Below are positions 36,188-44,737 of a stretch of 64,000 bases of DNA, piece after piece. How positions within the stretch are numbered: position 1 is the stretch's first letter; every line of letters starts with the position of its first letter. Origin of the DNA: Spirosoma agri (GTDB lineage: Bacteria > Bacteroidota > Bacteroidia > Cytophagales > Spirosomataceae). The notes beneath the pieces were generated by a model that had not been told where the DNA came from, did no database searches, and worked only from the letters and a program-made list of their open reading frames with translations. Location: contig NZ_JAAGNZ010000001.1 in assembly GCF_010747415.1 (NCBI RefSeq), positions 1,798,001 through 1,862,000 on the forward strand, read 5' to 3'. The translations under genes and the position numbers were made by a program.

Positions 36188-36211
36188 GCGGGGCCGCCCG
36201 GCGGTTCAGAA

Positions 36212-36649
36212 TTAATGCTTCGATTCCTGTTTCCGCATCGGCATACCATCTATTGTGGTAAACAGATCTTTCGGGGAAACCGATTTATGATAGGTTTGCT
36301 TAACGCCACCGTCCTTGCCGATGAGCCAGCCAATGAATCCCTCTGATGGTACTAACTTATAGTCGTGCATCAGAAACTGGCGGTCGGGCTCCTGCAACTC
36401 AGACGCTACGATAACAAGAACATCCAGGTCGCGTTCGGCGAGTTCATCTTTCATTTCGTTGAGTGCTTCCTGCTGTTCAATGAGGTAATGCTGGGCGTCG
36501 TCACGGCCATACAGAAGCAACACGCGCCGATGGTCTTTCTTTTCGCTCAAAATCGCTTTGATCGATTTCTGCTGATTCGCTATACTTTCCATAATAGGGG
36601 TGAGTCCGGTTAATAGAACAATTAGAGTTAACAACCAATGGGTTTGCAT
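36212..36649 (-). CDS. DUF4174 domain secreted protein
   Basis: A 145-residue exported protein; the N-terminal helix (MQTHWLLTLIVLLTGLTPIM) is a signal or anchor. The DUF4174 core follows: RRVLLLYGRDDAQHYLIEQQ, ERDLDVLVIVASELQEPDR and the C-terminal EGFIGWLIGKDGGVKQTYHKS. The domain has a thioredoxin-like fold but lacks the active-site CxxC, so redox activity is unlikely. Role unknown. The gene precedes the orphan GroES gene on the same strand after a 66-bp gap. Confidence 0.85.
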   Translation of the reverse strand: MQTHWLLTLIVLLTGLTPIMESIANQQKSIKAILSEKKDHRRVLLLYGRDDAQHYLIEQQEALNEMKDELAERDLDVLVIVASELQEPDRQFLMHDYKLVPSEGFIGWLIGKDGGVKQTYHKSVSPKDLFTTIDGMPMRKQESKH

Positions 36650-36715
36650 AGTGTTTCGGGTAACGCAGCCGGGAAGCCGCCTTGTTTGGTACTCGGCGAC
36701 TTTTCAATCGCGTTT

Positions 36716-37093
36716 TTATTCCAGATCTTCCGACCGCTCGAGCATCAGAATCGACGACTGAGGCACGATAACGTATTGATCGCCTTCGTACTGCAATTCG
36801 ATCGCACTTCGTTGCAGATACAGCGCAAGGTCGCCCTCCTGCGCCTGCAAGGGCATGTATTTTACTTTCTCTTCCGTTTCTTTCCAGGGCTCATCGTCAA
36901 CGGGATTCGGAATCGGATAACCGGGGCCCACCTTAATAACGTAGCCCGACTGGACTTGTTCCCGCTCCTGCACCGTTGGCGGCAGATACAGACCACTAAC
37001 CGTACGATCAGAAGGGTCTTTAGGCTTGATCAGTACCCGGTCGCCTACCACGATCAGGCGTTTCAGTTTGTTATCGGCAGTAATATTAACCAT
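36716..37093 (-). CDS. Orphan GroES (Cpn10)-family co-chaperonin
   Basis: A 125-residue member of the GroES family, longer than the usual ~95 residues. It has the Cpn10 beta-barrel pattern RLIVVGDRVLIKPKDPSDR, a mobile-loop-like SGLYLPPTVQEREQ, GYVIKVGPGYPIP, then an extra acidic stretch (NPVDDEPWKETEEKVKYMPL) before the closing GDLALY and QYVIVPQSSILML. GroES caps GroEL to help protein folding, but no groEL is adjacent, so this is a stand-alone paralog. The insertion in the roof loop could alter partner choice. Regulation not visible. Confidence 0.87.
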   Translation of the reverse strand: MVNITADNKLKRLIVVGDRVLIKPKDPSDRTVSGLYLPPTVQEREQVQSGYVIKVGPGYPIPNPVDDEPWKETEEKVKYMPLQAQEGDLALYLQRSAIELQYEGDQYVIVPQSSILMLERSEDLE

Positions 37094-37214
37094 GTCAAGT
37101 AAGTTGTCGAACGTGAATTGTTGTCTGTACTGGGGAGTAGCAACTTTGGGGCAAATGAAAAGAGAACGGACAAATTGACAGCTAGTTACCCCACCGGTTC
37201 TAATCAGCTTATCA

Positions 37215-37272
37215 TAACGCGGGAGGAGTCCCGCGATTGTTAGTTAGCTATTCCGGGATTCCTCCCGCGTTA
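37215..37272. terminator. Hairpin between yidD and the GroES-like gene
   Basis: Imperfect inverted repeat with 19-base arms (TAACGCGGGAGGAGTCCCG / CGGGATTCCTCCCGCGTTA) and one G-T wobble. It lies 17 bases past the yidD stop on the minus strand. No U-tract; weakly terminator-like. Confidence 0.5.
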
Positions 37273-37288
37273 CAACAAGGTCGTTTCG

Positions 37289-37501
37289 CTATGGAACCGG
37301 ATCATATCCCTGACCGCCCCAGGGATGGCAGCGACCGATTCGTTTCAGACCCAGCCAGCCGCCCCGAATTGGCCCGTGTTTGCGAATAGCGTCAATCGCA
37401 TACTGCGAACAGGTGGGTGTATAGCGACAGGCATTGGGAAAATAAGGCGAGATAGCGGCCTGATAAATCCTGACCAGCCCGATCAAAATGGATTTCATCA
37501 T
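37289..37501 (-). CDS. yidD: Membrane protein insertion efficiency factor YidD
   Basis: A 70-residue protein matching YidD over its full length: [27 protein letters not shown], the family hallmark with the two Cys of CRYTPTCS, then [24 protein letters not shown]. (The hallmark lies at about residues 9-36.) YidD lies at the inner membrane and supports the YidC insertase. It is commonly next to rpmH/rnpA/yidC, but here it is divergent from lgt, which encodes another envelope-biogenesis enzyme. Either of two adjacent ATGs (37501, 37498) could be the start. Confidence 0.95.
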   Translation of the reverse strand: MMKSILIGLVRIYQAAISPYFPNACRYTPTCSQYAIDAIRKHGPIRGGWLGLKRIGRCHPWGGQGYDPVP

Positions 37502-37544
37502 GCACCTGTAACACGAAAACGGTTAAAAACTTTCCCGCAATCTG

Positions 37545-37552
37545 TATCTTTG
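37545..37552 (+). promoter_or_regulatory. Bacteroidota -7 box (TATCTTTG)
   Basis: A perfect TAnnTTTG match 44-51 bases upstream of the lgt ATG; a leader of about 40 nt would result. Confidence 0.5.
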
Positions 37553-37595
37553 TCCGCCGTCGCTCCTTATCCATCGACGTTGACTCCGATTTGTT

Positions 37596-38444
37596 ATGCT
37601 GCAATACGTGATTTGGGACGTTAATCCCGAAATTTTTCACATTGGTTCATTCTCAGTACGTTGGTATGGACTGCTCTTCGCGTTGGGTTTTCTGATCGGA
37701 ATGCAGATAATGACCCACATCTTCAAAAAAGAAAACAAGCCCGTTGCCGATACCGATTCGCTCCTGATTTACATGGTCGTTTCCACCATTTTGGGTGCCC
37801 GGTTCGGCCATTTTCTGTTCTACGAACCTGAAGTAATTCTCAGAAACCCGCTCGAAGTGATTCTGCCGCCCTATCGAGGATTGGCCAGCCACGGTGCCAT
37901 AGTCGGCATTCTGCTTGGTCTATGGCTATACTCGCGCCGGAAAGAAAGCCGTCTGACGAATCAAACGTATCTCTGGGTGGCCGATCGAATTGCGATCACC
38001 GTTGCGCTGGCCGGTGCCTGTATCCGGTTTGGTAACCTGATGAACTCCGAGATCGTTGGTCGGCCAACGGACGTTTCGTGGGCGTTTATCTTCCTGAATA
38101 ACAGCGAATACGCCAAAATTCCCCGTCACCCGGCGCAGTTATACGAATCGATATCGTGTCTGGTGCTGTTCTTTTTCCTGTTCTGGTTCTGGAATCAGCA
38201 CAAAGAACGAACTCCGCGTGGCAGTATGGTGGGCATTTTCTTTATCTGGGTATTCGGTCTGCGGTTTTTCTACGAATACCTGAAAGAAAACCAGGTTCCG
38301 TTCGAAGATCGCCTGCCACTGAACGTTGGTCAGATGCTGAGTATTCCTGCGGTGTTACTGGGTCTGTATTTTCTGGTGCGGAGTTACCGTACCCCAGTTG
38401 TACTGGCCGAACCGGACACCATGCCGAAGAAGATCAAATCGTAG
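37596..38444 (+). CDS. lgt: Phosphatidylglycerol-prolipoprotein diacylglyceryl transferase
   Basis: A 282-residue inner-membrane enzyme with about seven transmembrane helices. It transfers a diacylglyceryl group to the lipobox Cys of prolipoproteins, the first step of lipoprotein maturation; this matters here because many gene products in the window carry lipoprotein signals. Family motifs: SVRWYGLLFALGFLIG, the region SHGAIVGILLG with the important His/Gly, IRFGNLMNSEIVGRPTDVSWA, and RHPAQLYESISCLVLF. Length is typical. It is divergent from yidD with a 94-bp shared upstream region. Confidence 0.95.
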   Translation: MLQYVIWDVNPEIFHIGSFSVRWYGLLFALGFLIGMQIMTHIFKKENKPVADTDSLLIYMVVSTILGARFGHFLFYEPEVILRNPLEVILPPYRGLASHGAIVGILLGLWLYSRRKESRLTNQTYLWVADRIAITVALAGACIRFGNLMNSEIVGRPTDVSWAFIFLNNSEYAKIPRHPAQLYESISCLVLFFFLFWFWNQHKERTPRGSMVGIFFIWVFGLRFFYEYLKENQVPFEDRLPLNVGQMLSIPAVLLGLYFLVRSYRTPVVLAEPDTMPKKIKS

Positions 38445-38561
38445 CCTGCCAGACAAATACAACAAACGAGGAAGGGGCCAAACGGTCCCTTCTTCTGTTT
38501 GAGCCATTGAGCACTCGGTTCCGCCAACGATCGACACTTGACAGGGTAAGTCGTATAAAAT

Positions 38562-38605
38562 CCCTCACGGCAGCGACCGATCGTATCCGGCCGCTGCCGT
38601 GAGGG
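38562..38605. terminator. Hairpin between lgt and the serine hydrolase gene
   Basis: Perfect 14-bp arms CCCTCACGGCAGCG / CGCTGCCGTGAGGG with a 16-nt loop, about 117 bases past the lgt stop. There is no U-tract on the plus strand, so termination of lgt here is likely but not certain. Confidence 0.5.
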
Positions 38606-38690
38606 AAAGTGTGGAAAATTGTCGCTTCAATGCAGGTGGAACCGGAAGACGTTGCATCTTTGGTCACCCATCGATTCACAACGCCCTGCT

Positions 38691-39818
38691 ATGAGAACGT
38701 TGCTTCTACTTTTCTCCCTGATTGCTGTCACGTCTTTGGCACAAGTCGTCCCTGCCAGAGATGCCATAAAGGATAAAGCGTACCGCCGGGCCATTCAACA
38801 GGCCGAGCGATTTATTGATTCACTTCGGATCAGACAGGACATCCCCGGTATTTCGGTAGCCGTTGGAACCCACGATAAACTGCTCTGGGCCGAAGGATTT
38901 GGGTACGCCGATGTTGAAACTAAACTGCCCGTAACCGTGCTATCCCGGTTTCGGCTGGGATCAGTGTCGAAATCCGTTACGTCGCTGGCGGTTGGCAAAC
39001 TGGTCGAAGAGGGGAAACTGGATCTGGATGCACCCGTTCAGCGATACGTTCCCGATTTTCCGCAGAAAAAGTATCCGATCACCAGCCGACAGCTGGCAAC
39101 TCACACCGCCGGAATCCGTCATTACCGCGACGATGACCCTCTGAATTGCCTCCGGCGGTATAAAACGGTTACCGAAGGGTTGACGATTTTCAATAAGGAT
39201 AGCCTGCTTTTTCAGCCGGGAACGGCCTATACTTACTCAACCTACGGCTATAATCTGCTGAGTGCCGCCATCGAAGGAGCCAGCCACATCGACTTTCTGA
39301 CGTATCTACAGGCTGCGGTTTTCAACCCATTGGCTATGAGTCATACCAGTCCGGACTATAGCGACAGCATCGTTGTTGGCCGGGTACGATTCTACGAACA
39401 TAGTCAGGGCCATCTGGTCAATGCCAATCAGGTTGACAACAGTTATAAATGGGCTGGTGGTGGCTTGTTGTCAACACCCTCCGATCTGGTCAGATTGGGC
39501 AGGGAGCTTATACAGCCTAAAGTGCTTACGAAAGAAACGGTGGCCCTGCTGTTCACTCCGCAGCTGTTGTTAGACGGGAAGAACACAAATTACGGCCTGG
39601 GCTGGCGAATCGGGACGGATAGCAAGGGACGGAAAATCTGCCATCATGGCGGAACGATAGACGGAGGTCGGGCTTTTCTACTAATTTTCCCTGACGACGA
39701 TCTTGTTGTTGCCATTGCCGCCAACATGAGCGGTGTTACGATAAATTTACCTGAACTGGAACGGCTGGCCAACTATTTTCATGGCTCAGCGCATACCCGT
39801 TCAGCGACTGGAAACTAG
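38691..39818 (+). CDS. Serine hydrolase / beta-lactamase family protein (peptidase S12), exported
   Basis: A 375-residue exported enzyme; ATG 38691 begins the signal MRTLLLLFSLIAVTSLAQ, although the frame opens at 38619. Penicillin-binding-fold motifs: SVSK (Ser91, Lys94; the S-x-x-K nucleophile pair) in LGSVSKSVTSLA, YSTYGYNLL where most relatives have YSN (Thr replaces Asn), and the closing HHGGTIDGG in place of KTG. This fits the class C beta-lactamase / D-alanyl-D-alanine carboxypeptidase / esterase EstB group. Substrate cannot be decided; peptide or ester hydrolysis in the periplasm is likely. Confidence 0.88.
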   Translation: MRTLLLLFSLIAVTSLAQVVPARDAIKDKAYRRAIQQAERFIDSLRIRQDIPGISVAVGTHDKLLWAEGFGYADVETKLPVTVLSRFRLGSVSKSVTSLAVGKLVEEGKLDLDAPVQRYVPDFPQKKYPITSRQLATHTAGIRHYRDDDPLNCLRRYKTVTEGLTIFNKDSLLFQPGTAYTYSTYGYNLLSAAIEGASHIDFLTYLQAAVFNPLAMSHTSPDYSDSIVVGRVRFYEHSQGHLVNANQVDNSYKWAGGGLLSTPSDLVRLGRELIQPKVLTKETVALLFTPQLLLDGKNTNYGLGWRIGTDSKGRKICHHGGTIDGGRAFLLIFPDDDLVVAIAANMSGVTINLPELERLANYFHGSAHTRSATGN

Positions 39819-39850
39819 CGAATCGATGAGAATCGATTGAAACAATAAAC

Positions 39851-40186
39851 TTACAGACCCAATTCGGTCGATGGGTCCCAGAGTCGGGTTTTGAAGTCTA
39901 CCACTCGGTCATCCTCGACTTTAACCCCTTCATCTTCGAGCAATTGCTGCATGATGGTTGGCCCACCGAAAAAATGCTTGCCGGTCAACACACCGACGCT
40001 ATTGACAACGCGATGAGCCGGTACATCTGGGTGACTATGTGAGCCGTTCATGGCCCAGCCAACCATCCGGGCACCCGCGCGGAGGCTCAGGTAACGGGCG
40101 ATGGAGCCATACGTTGTAACCCGTCCTTTCGGAACCAGCCGTACAACTTCATAAACCTCCTGGAAATAATCGCGCTGTTCGGGCAT
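39851..40186 (-). CDS. Alkyltransferase-like (ATL/MGMT-family) protein without active-site Cys
   Basis: A 111-residue protein of the MGMT DNA-binding domain. It has the helix-turn-helix segment VPKGRVTTYGSIARYLSL and ARMVGWAMNG, and PAHRVVNSVG where alkyltransferases have P-C-H-R-V: residue 57 is Ala, so the methyl-accepting Cys is absent. Known ATL proteins with such a substitution bind O6-alkylguanine and recruit nucleotide excision repair instead of reversing the lesion. Tyr26 of TTYGS and Arg40 of ARMVG are retained for base flipping. The gene lies 34 bp downstream of the DUF3109 gene on the same strand. Confidence 0.88.
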   Translation of the reverse strand: MPEQRDYFQEVYEVVRLVPKGRVTTYGSIARYLSLRAGARMVGWAMNGSHSHPDVPAHRVVNSVGVLTGKHFFGGPTIMQQLLEDEGVKVEDDRVVDFKTRLWDPSTELGL

Positions 40187-40220
40187 TGACCAATTTAGCT
40201 GACTGCGTACAAATCAGTCA

Positions 40221-40787
40221 TTATTCCTTTTCTTCGATTGCTTTTGTCAACTGACCGTACCATTCTTCGCCATACGCACGCACCAACGCTTCACGCACAA
40301 ACTTGTAGATCGGTACATTTAACTGTTCGCCGAACCCACAGGCGGGACTGCAAATTGGCCAGCGATCGTAGTTGAGCGCGTGGAACGATTCGTATTTAGT
40401 GACGCGAATCGGGTAAAGGTGGCACGAAATGGGTTTTTTCCAGTCGACTTTTCCGTCGTTATAGGCTTCTTCAATTCCGCATTTAAGAATACCCCGATCG
40501 TTCCAGGTGGCATAGACGCACTCCCGTCCGCTAACGGTGCTTGTCACGTAGCCACCGTCGCCATCGGGTTCGTAGCCACCCTGTTGCTCAATAACGCGAA
40601 TACCTTCGGGCGAAAGATAGGGTTTCACATCGTTAAAAATCCGGTCCAGAATAGCCGGTTCATCCCCTTCGAGCGGAGCACCCATATCGCCCTCAACGCA
40701 ACAGGCTCCTTTGCATTTGTCCAGGTTGCAGACGAAAAACTTTTCGGCAACATCGTCACTGATGCAGGTATTGTCAATCAGAATCAT
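40221..40787 (-). CDS. DUF3109 family cysteine-rich protein
   Basis: A 188-residue protein with the start ATG 40787 (MILIDNTCISDDV); the longer frame to 40847 adds unlike sequence. Cysteine clusters match DUF3109: FFVCNLDKCKGACCVEGD, GRECVYATW, KCGIEEA, SCHLYPIR and WPICSPACGFGE. The pattern resembles zinc- or iron-sulfur-binding YkgJ/CxxCxxCC proteins; no activity has been shown. Lies upstream of the alkyltransferase-like gene with a 34-bp gap, so one transcript is likely. Confidence 0.9.
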   Translation of the reverse strand: MILIDNTCISDDVAEKFFVCNLDKCKGACCVEGDMGAPLEGDEPAILDRIFNDVKPYLSPEGIRVIEQQGGYEPDGDGGYVTSTVSGRECVYATWNDRGILKCGIEEAYNDGKVDWKKPISCHLYPIRVTKYESFHALNYDRWPICSPACGFGEQLNVPIYKFVREALVRAYGEEWYGQLTKAIEEKE

Positions 40788-41016
40788 AGCAGTAACGCGG
40801 GTCAGAATCCGCTGTAATAGGTCAAACGCAGCGTTTGGCCGCGCCATCTGAAAACGTATTGTATCCGCAAAGCCGATCTTTGGATCGACTCCGCATGGGC
40901 GATCGTTTCAGTATGTAAAGATACACGCCTGCTGGCAAAGGTTCACCATGCCATCATCCATCAAATGATATCCGGTAGCCTGTTTTGTTGCGGTTGCGAA
41001 GCCGTCGGTGAATTAA

Positions 41017-41050
41017 AAAAAGCCACCCTACTCTGCGCAGAATGGCTTTT
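41017..41050 (-). terminator. Intrinsic terminator of the LysM transglycosylase gene
   Basis: Arms AAAAGCCA / TGGCTTTT with an inner palindrome; on the minus strand the hairpin ends in a T-run (41014-41020), about 30 bases past the stop. Confidence 0.7.
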
Positions 41051-41079
41051 GTATCGAGAAACAAGTCAGAAATCGTACC

Positions 41080-43536
41080 TTATTTCTGGATTTTGATTCG
41101 CTGTCCTTCTTTGACTGTGTTATCGGTGAGGTTATTCCATGCCTGAATCTGCTCGATCGTTACACCGTATTGTTTTGAAATACGGAACATCGTTTCACCC
41201 TTGACCACGGTATGGTAGGTCACCGCTGATTTCGTCGGAGCGGCTTCACTCGTTTTTGAGGACTGTACCGCCCCACGACCCCCGGTCGATTTTACGATCA
41301 ATTGCTGACCCGATTCCAGTACATTGCTCATGGTCAGGTTGTTCATGGCCAGCAGTTCGTCAACGGTCAGGCCATACAGTTTAGAAATGCTGTAGTAGGT
41401 CTGACCCCGCTCAACCGTGTGGGTAGACGCTGACTTATTAACTGAACTCGCAACTGCTGGGGCTGTCTTGGTTACCGGCGTAGCTGGTTTGGTCGACTCG
41501 ACAGCCGCTGGTTTCGCGACCACAGGTTCCGGCGTGGGTGGCTTAACTGACTCGACAGCCATTGGCTTCGCAGCAACCGACGCTGCCCGTTCTGCTTTAT
41601 CCTTATCGGCTTTAACAACGGCCGGAGCCGCTGAGCGTGATACCGGTGGTGCTGGCGGAGCGAACGTTCCATCGGCCTGTTGTTCCATCGGTCCTTCGTA
41701 ACCGCTGCGCTCCGCTTGTGGAGCGGCCACTTTTTTGACCGGGCGATTGCTCGCGTATGTATCGGCTGGTCTAGTCGTTTTTATCGGCGTTTCATCTACC
41801 GGTGTCGTGCGGGCAGGCGTTTCTCGTTCCGGTGCAGTGGCTACGGGAACCGTCCGGTCGGGTTGCGACGAATCGGGTGTGCGGACAATCACCACGCGCT
41901 GTGAGCCATCGGACGTCGTGGTCCGGCTGGTTGTCGTCGGCACCGGGCGATCGACGGGAACCGAACTTTCAACCGAGCGGCTTGTGGTGGTGCGAACCGG
42001 TTCAGGCTGCGGAGCTGTTGCGGGTTCTGAGGTGCCATCATTGGGTGTAACCCCGCCATCGACCAATTTAGGCTGGTATTTTTTTCGCTCCGATGGGTTA
42101 CGAGGAACGTTGTCCATGCCGTTCACGGGACGGCTCGATCCATCAGCAGTCCGATTAGCCACGGTTGCACCCGTCCGGGTGGGCGGGATCGGCGTCTGAT
42201 CGTACACGGGCTGCGTGGGCGCATTGATGATCTCGATTGGTTTTTTGGCGGGGCGCCGTTCACGCAACCACATTACCCGACCCACCGCCAGTTTCTGTAG
42301 CCGGTCGAGCCGGTTGTAACGCATCAGCTTTTTCAGCCGTATGCCGTACCGCTGCGAAATACTGCGGGATGTTTCGTCCTGGCGCACCGTGTGAAAGGGG
42401 ACGGGCGCTTTTTTCATTTTCTTGGCGAGGTAATAAATGTCGTTGACAATGATTACGTCCCCTTCGTTCATATCGTTGTAGCGCAGAAAACTGGACAGGC
42501 TGATCTTAGCCTTGCGCGCCAATGACGCACTGTTGTCGCCATTCTGCGCCTGAATACCCGGCAGGCCATTGATTTCGTAGAGAACAGGTTCATTCTTACT
42601 CGAACCCGTTGTTACCCGACGCAAAACCGGGAAGCCAACATCGGTCTGCACGAAGTCAGGAGTTTTCCGGCCACCAACTTTACCAATCCGTTGCCGAACG
42701 TCGTTGATCTGGTTATTGGCAACGGGGATGGCCATCACATACGCCTTATCCGTTGGCACCGATTCGCCCAGTATCCAGCGGTTGTATTTCCGCAGCTCAA
42801 GTTCGTCAACCCCTAACTCGTCGGCAATGGTCCGGAAGCTTTTTCCGCCCCCGTTGGCATATTCGATCAGGGCGAATTTGTTGCTTGCCTGATGGAATTT
42901 CAGGGCATTTTCAATCGCTAGCTTATGGGCAAAAAAGCGCAGAATGTACCGATCCGTGCGACCATCCAGCGCAATTTCGCGGGCATACGACCAGTCCGGC
43001 GGGATCAGTTTAGAAATGCCACCCGCGCCGAGGTAGTATGAATACAGCGACGCTACCCAGTTATTGAACTGGGTGTTGTTCTTTTTGAGGTATTTGGCGG
43101 CTCCTCGGGTAGAGGCCGTAATGCTCTTGCGCTCATCGATCTCGTCATCGACCCGCAGACCGTAATCGGTTGCCGTTTCGCGCTTGAATTGCCAGTAACC
43201 GACGGCCGTTGAGGAGGAAACGGCATCGGGAGTCAGTGAGCTTTCCTGCACCGCGAGGTATTTGAAATCCGTGGGCACGTCCTCGTCGATCATGATCGCT
43301 TCGATCATCGGAAAGTAAAGCGCAACCCGATCGAGTTTGGACGTCCAGTACTGATTGTTGGCCAATAGCGCATTGACATCCTGTTGCACGATACGCCGGG
43401 CATCGGGGTCCAGGCGGACCAGAATATCCGCAAAAGTTACCTGCTCGGGGACGACCGGCACCGAGACGGATTGGGCGCTTACCAGCAGACTGACAAGGGT
43501 GAATAGAAGGGTTAAAGAAGATGTTAGTTTCTGCAT
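41080..43536 (-). CDS. Lytic murein transglycosylase (MltD-like) with LysM domains
   Basis: An 818-residue exported protein (signal ending VSAQ about residue 22). The SLT-type transglycosylase domain covers about residues 75-215: catalytic Glu98 in LAVQESSLTP, followed by VGYWQFKRETATDYGL. Two LysM-like segments follow (about 320-370 and 375-425, FHTVRQDETSRSISQRYG), a long Pro/Thr/Val-rich linker (about 430-695), then two strong LysM domains at the end (HTVERGQTYYSISKLYGL and YHTVVKGETMFRISKQYGV). The enzyme would cleave peptidoglycan glycan strands while LysM domains hold it to the wall. Unusual only for its long linker; genes on either side are unrelated. Confidence 0.92.
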   Translation of the reverse strand: MQKLTSSLTLLFTLVSLLVSAQSVSVPVVPEQVTFADILVRLDPDARRIVQQDVNALLANNQYWTSKLDRVALYFPMIEAIMIDEDVPTDFKYLAVQESSLTPDAVSSSTAVGYWQFKRETATDYGLRVDDEIDERKSITASTRGAAKYLKKNNTQFNNWVASLYSYYLGAGGISKLIPPDWSYAREIALDGRTDRYILRFFAHKLAIENALKFHQASNKFALIEYANGGGKSFRTIADELGVDELELRKYNRWILGESVPTDKAYVMAIPVANNQINDVRQRIGKVGGRKTPDFVQTDVGFPVLRRVTTGSSKNEPVLYEINGLPGIQAQNGDNSASLARKAKISLSSFLRYNDMNEGDVIIVNDIYYLAKKMKKAPVPFHTVRQDETSRSISQRYGIRLKKLMRYNRLDRLQKLAVGRVMWLRERRPAKKPIEIINAPTQPVYDQTPIPPTRTGATVANRTADGSSRPVNGMDNVPRNPSERKKYQPKLVDGGVTPNDGTSEPATAPQPEPVRTTTSRSVESSVPVDRPVPTTTSRTTTSDGSQRVVIVRTPDSSQPDRTVPVATAPERETPARTTPVDETPIKTTRPADTYASNRPVKKVAAPQAERSGYEGPMEQQADGTFAPPAPPVSRSAAPAVVKADKDKAERAASVAAKPMAVESVKPPTPEPVVAKPAAVESTKPATPVTKTAPAVASSVNKSASTHTVERGQTYYSISKLYGLTVDELLAMNNLTMSNVLESGQQLIVKSTGGRGAVQSSKTSEAAPTKSAVTYHTVVKGETMFRISKQYGVTIEQIQAWNNLTDNTVKEGQRIKIQK

Positions 43537-43576
43537 AAATCGTACCGCTTGAGCGGCTCATTTTGTCAAGTAATAG

Positions 43577-44218
43577 TCAGCGTTTGCGTATCATCATAAT
43601 TCCGTCGCGGACGGGTAGCAGCACATTCTCAACGCGCGGATCAGCTTGGATTTTCTGATTAAAAGCCAGCACCGCCGATGTGTCCTGGTCCGATGCTTTG
43701 ACCGGTTCAATAACCTTGCCACTCCATAGTACATTGTCCGCCAGGATGATGCCACCAGGTCGAATTTTATCGAAAATCAGGTCGAAGTACAGCGCGTTAT
43801 TCCGCTTGTCGGCATCAATAAAGACCAGATCGAATGTCTCGTTGAGGGTCGGGATAAGGGTAGCCGCCTGACCAAGCCGGAAGTCAATTTTGGCCCCTAA
43901 AGGCGACTGCTGCCAATAGGAACGGGCAAAGCTTTCCAGTTCTTCGTTGTGATCGATGGTGATCAGTAGCCCGTCGTCGGTGAGCCCTTCGGCCAGGCAA
44001 AGGGCAGAATAACCGGTGTAAGTACCGATTTCGAGAACGCGCCGGGGCCGCATCATCCAGGAAAGCATCGATAGGAAACGGCCCTGCATATGTCCGGACA
44101 GCATCCGGGGGGCCATGACGTGAGCGCGGGTATTGCGATTGAGTTGACGCAGTAAATCGCTCTCGGGCGATGTGTGCGCTTCGGCGTAAGCGGTAAGATC
44201 GGGCGGCAAAAAATCCAT
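43577..44218 (-). CDS. O-methyltransferase, class I SAM-dependent
   Basis: A 213-residue methyltransferase of the catechol-/caffeoyl-CoA O-methyltransferase group (Methyltransf_3). Motifs: VLEIGTYTGYSALCLAEGL (SAM-binding glycine loop), LITIDHNEE, FRLGQAATLIPTL, LVFIDADKRN (metal-binding Asp) and GGIILADNVLWSGKV with further metal ligands Asp-Asn. It probably methylates a hydroxyl of a small aromatic or acyl substrate with a divalent metal. It follows the transglycosylase start by 40 bp on the same strand, and the two may be co-transcribed. Confidence 0.92.
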   Translation of the reverse strand: MDFLPPDLTAYAEAHTSPESDLLRQLNRNTRAHVMAPRMLSGHMQGRFLSMLSWMMRPRRVLEIGTYTGYSALCLAEGLTDDGLLITIDHNEELESFARSYWQQSPLGAKIDFRLGQAATLIPTLNETFDLVFIDADKRNNALYFDLIFDKIRPGGIILADNVLWSGKVIEPVKASDQDTSAVLAFNQKIQADPRVENVLLPVRDGIMMIRKR

Positions 44219-44359
44219 TCGGCTGACTTAGCTATGTATGCGCTTCAAACGGGTAGCATAACTAATGGGCTGGTTTGAGTAAAAGTAGTATTTTTTAGGT
44301 AACGAACGTTCAAAAAGGTATCCTAGTACTAAAAAAGTGAGGATGTGATTGTAAGGTAG

Positions 44360-44737
44360 TTACTCCTCGAACGCAACTGCGCGGAGCCTGTCAATGGTAA
44401 CGTATTGCAGTGCCCGTTCGTGTGTGCAGGCCAGCAATACGGGTGGAGCTACACCAGCTTCGTACGCTTCTCGCCAGCGCAAGGCACATAAACACCACCG
44501 ATCACCGGGTTTCAAACCGGGAAAGTTGAACGCCGGACGGGGCGTCGACAGGTCGTTTCCCCGGCTTCGGGTAAACGTAAGAAACGCTTCGGTCATGATC
44601 GCGCAGATTACGTGGCGTCCCTGATCCTGCTCGTCGGTACGGCAAAAGCCGTCGCGGTAAAACCCGGTCATCGGGTTCGTGCAACAGCCCTCCAGTGGGT
44701 GGCCGAGGACATTGCGGGGTGTTTGATCGGTTGCCAT
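44360..44737 (-). CDS. DUF2237 family protein
   Basis: A 125-residue protein with the DUF2237 signature: LEGCCTNPMTGFYRDGFCRT, GRHVICAIMTEAFLTF, NDLSTPRPAFNFPGLKPGD and RWCLCALRW. The family is widespread and compact, with four conserved Cys; no activity is known. Its ATG overlaps the dtd stop (TGATG), so translation is coupled to dtd. Confidence 0.92.
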   Translation of the reverse strand: MATDQTPRNVLGHPLEGCCTNPMTGFYRDGFCRTDEQDQGRHVICAIMTEAFLTFTRSRGNDLSTPRPAFNFPGLKPGDRWCLCALRWREAYEAGVAPPVLLACTHERALQYVTIDRLRAVAFEE

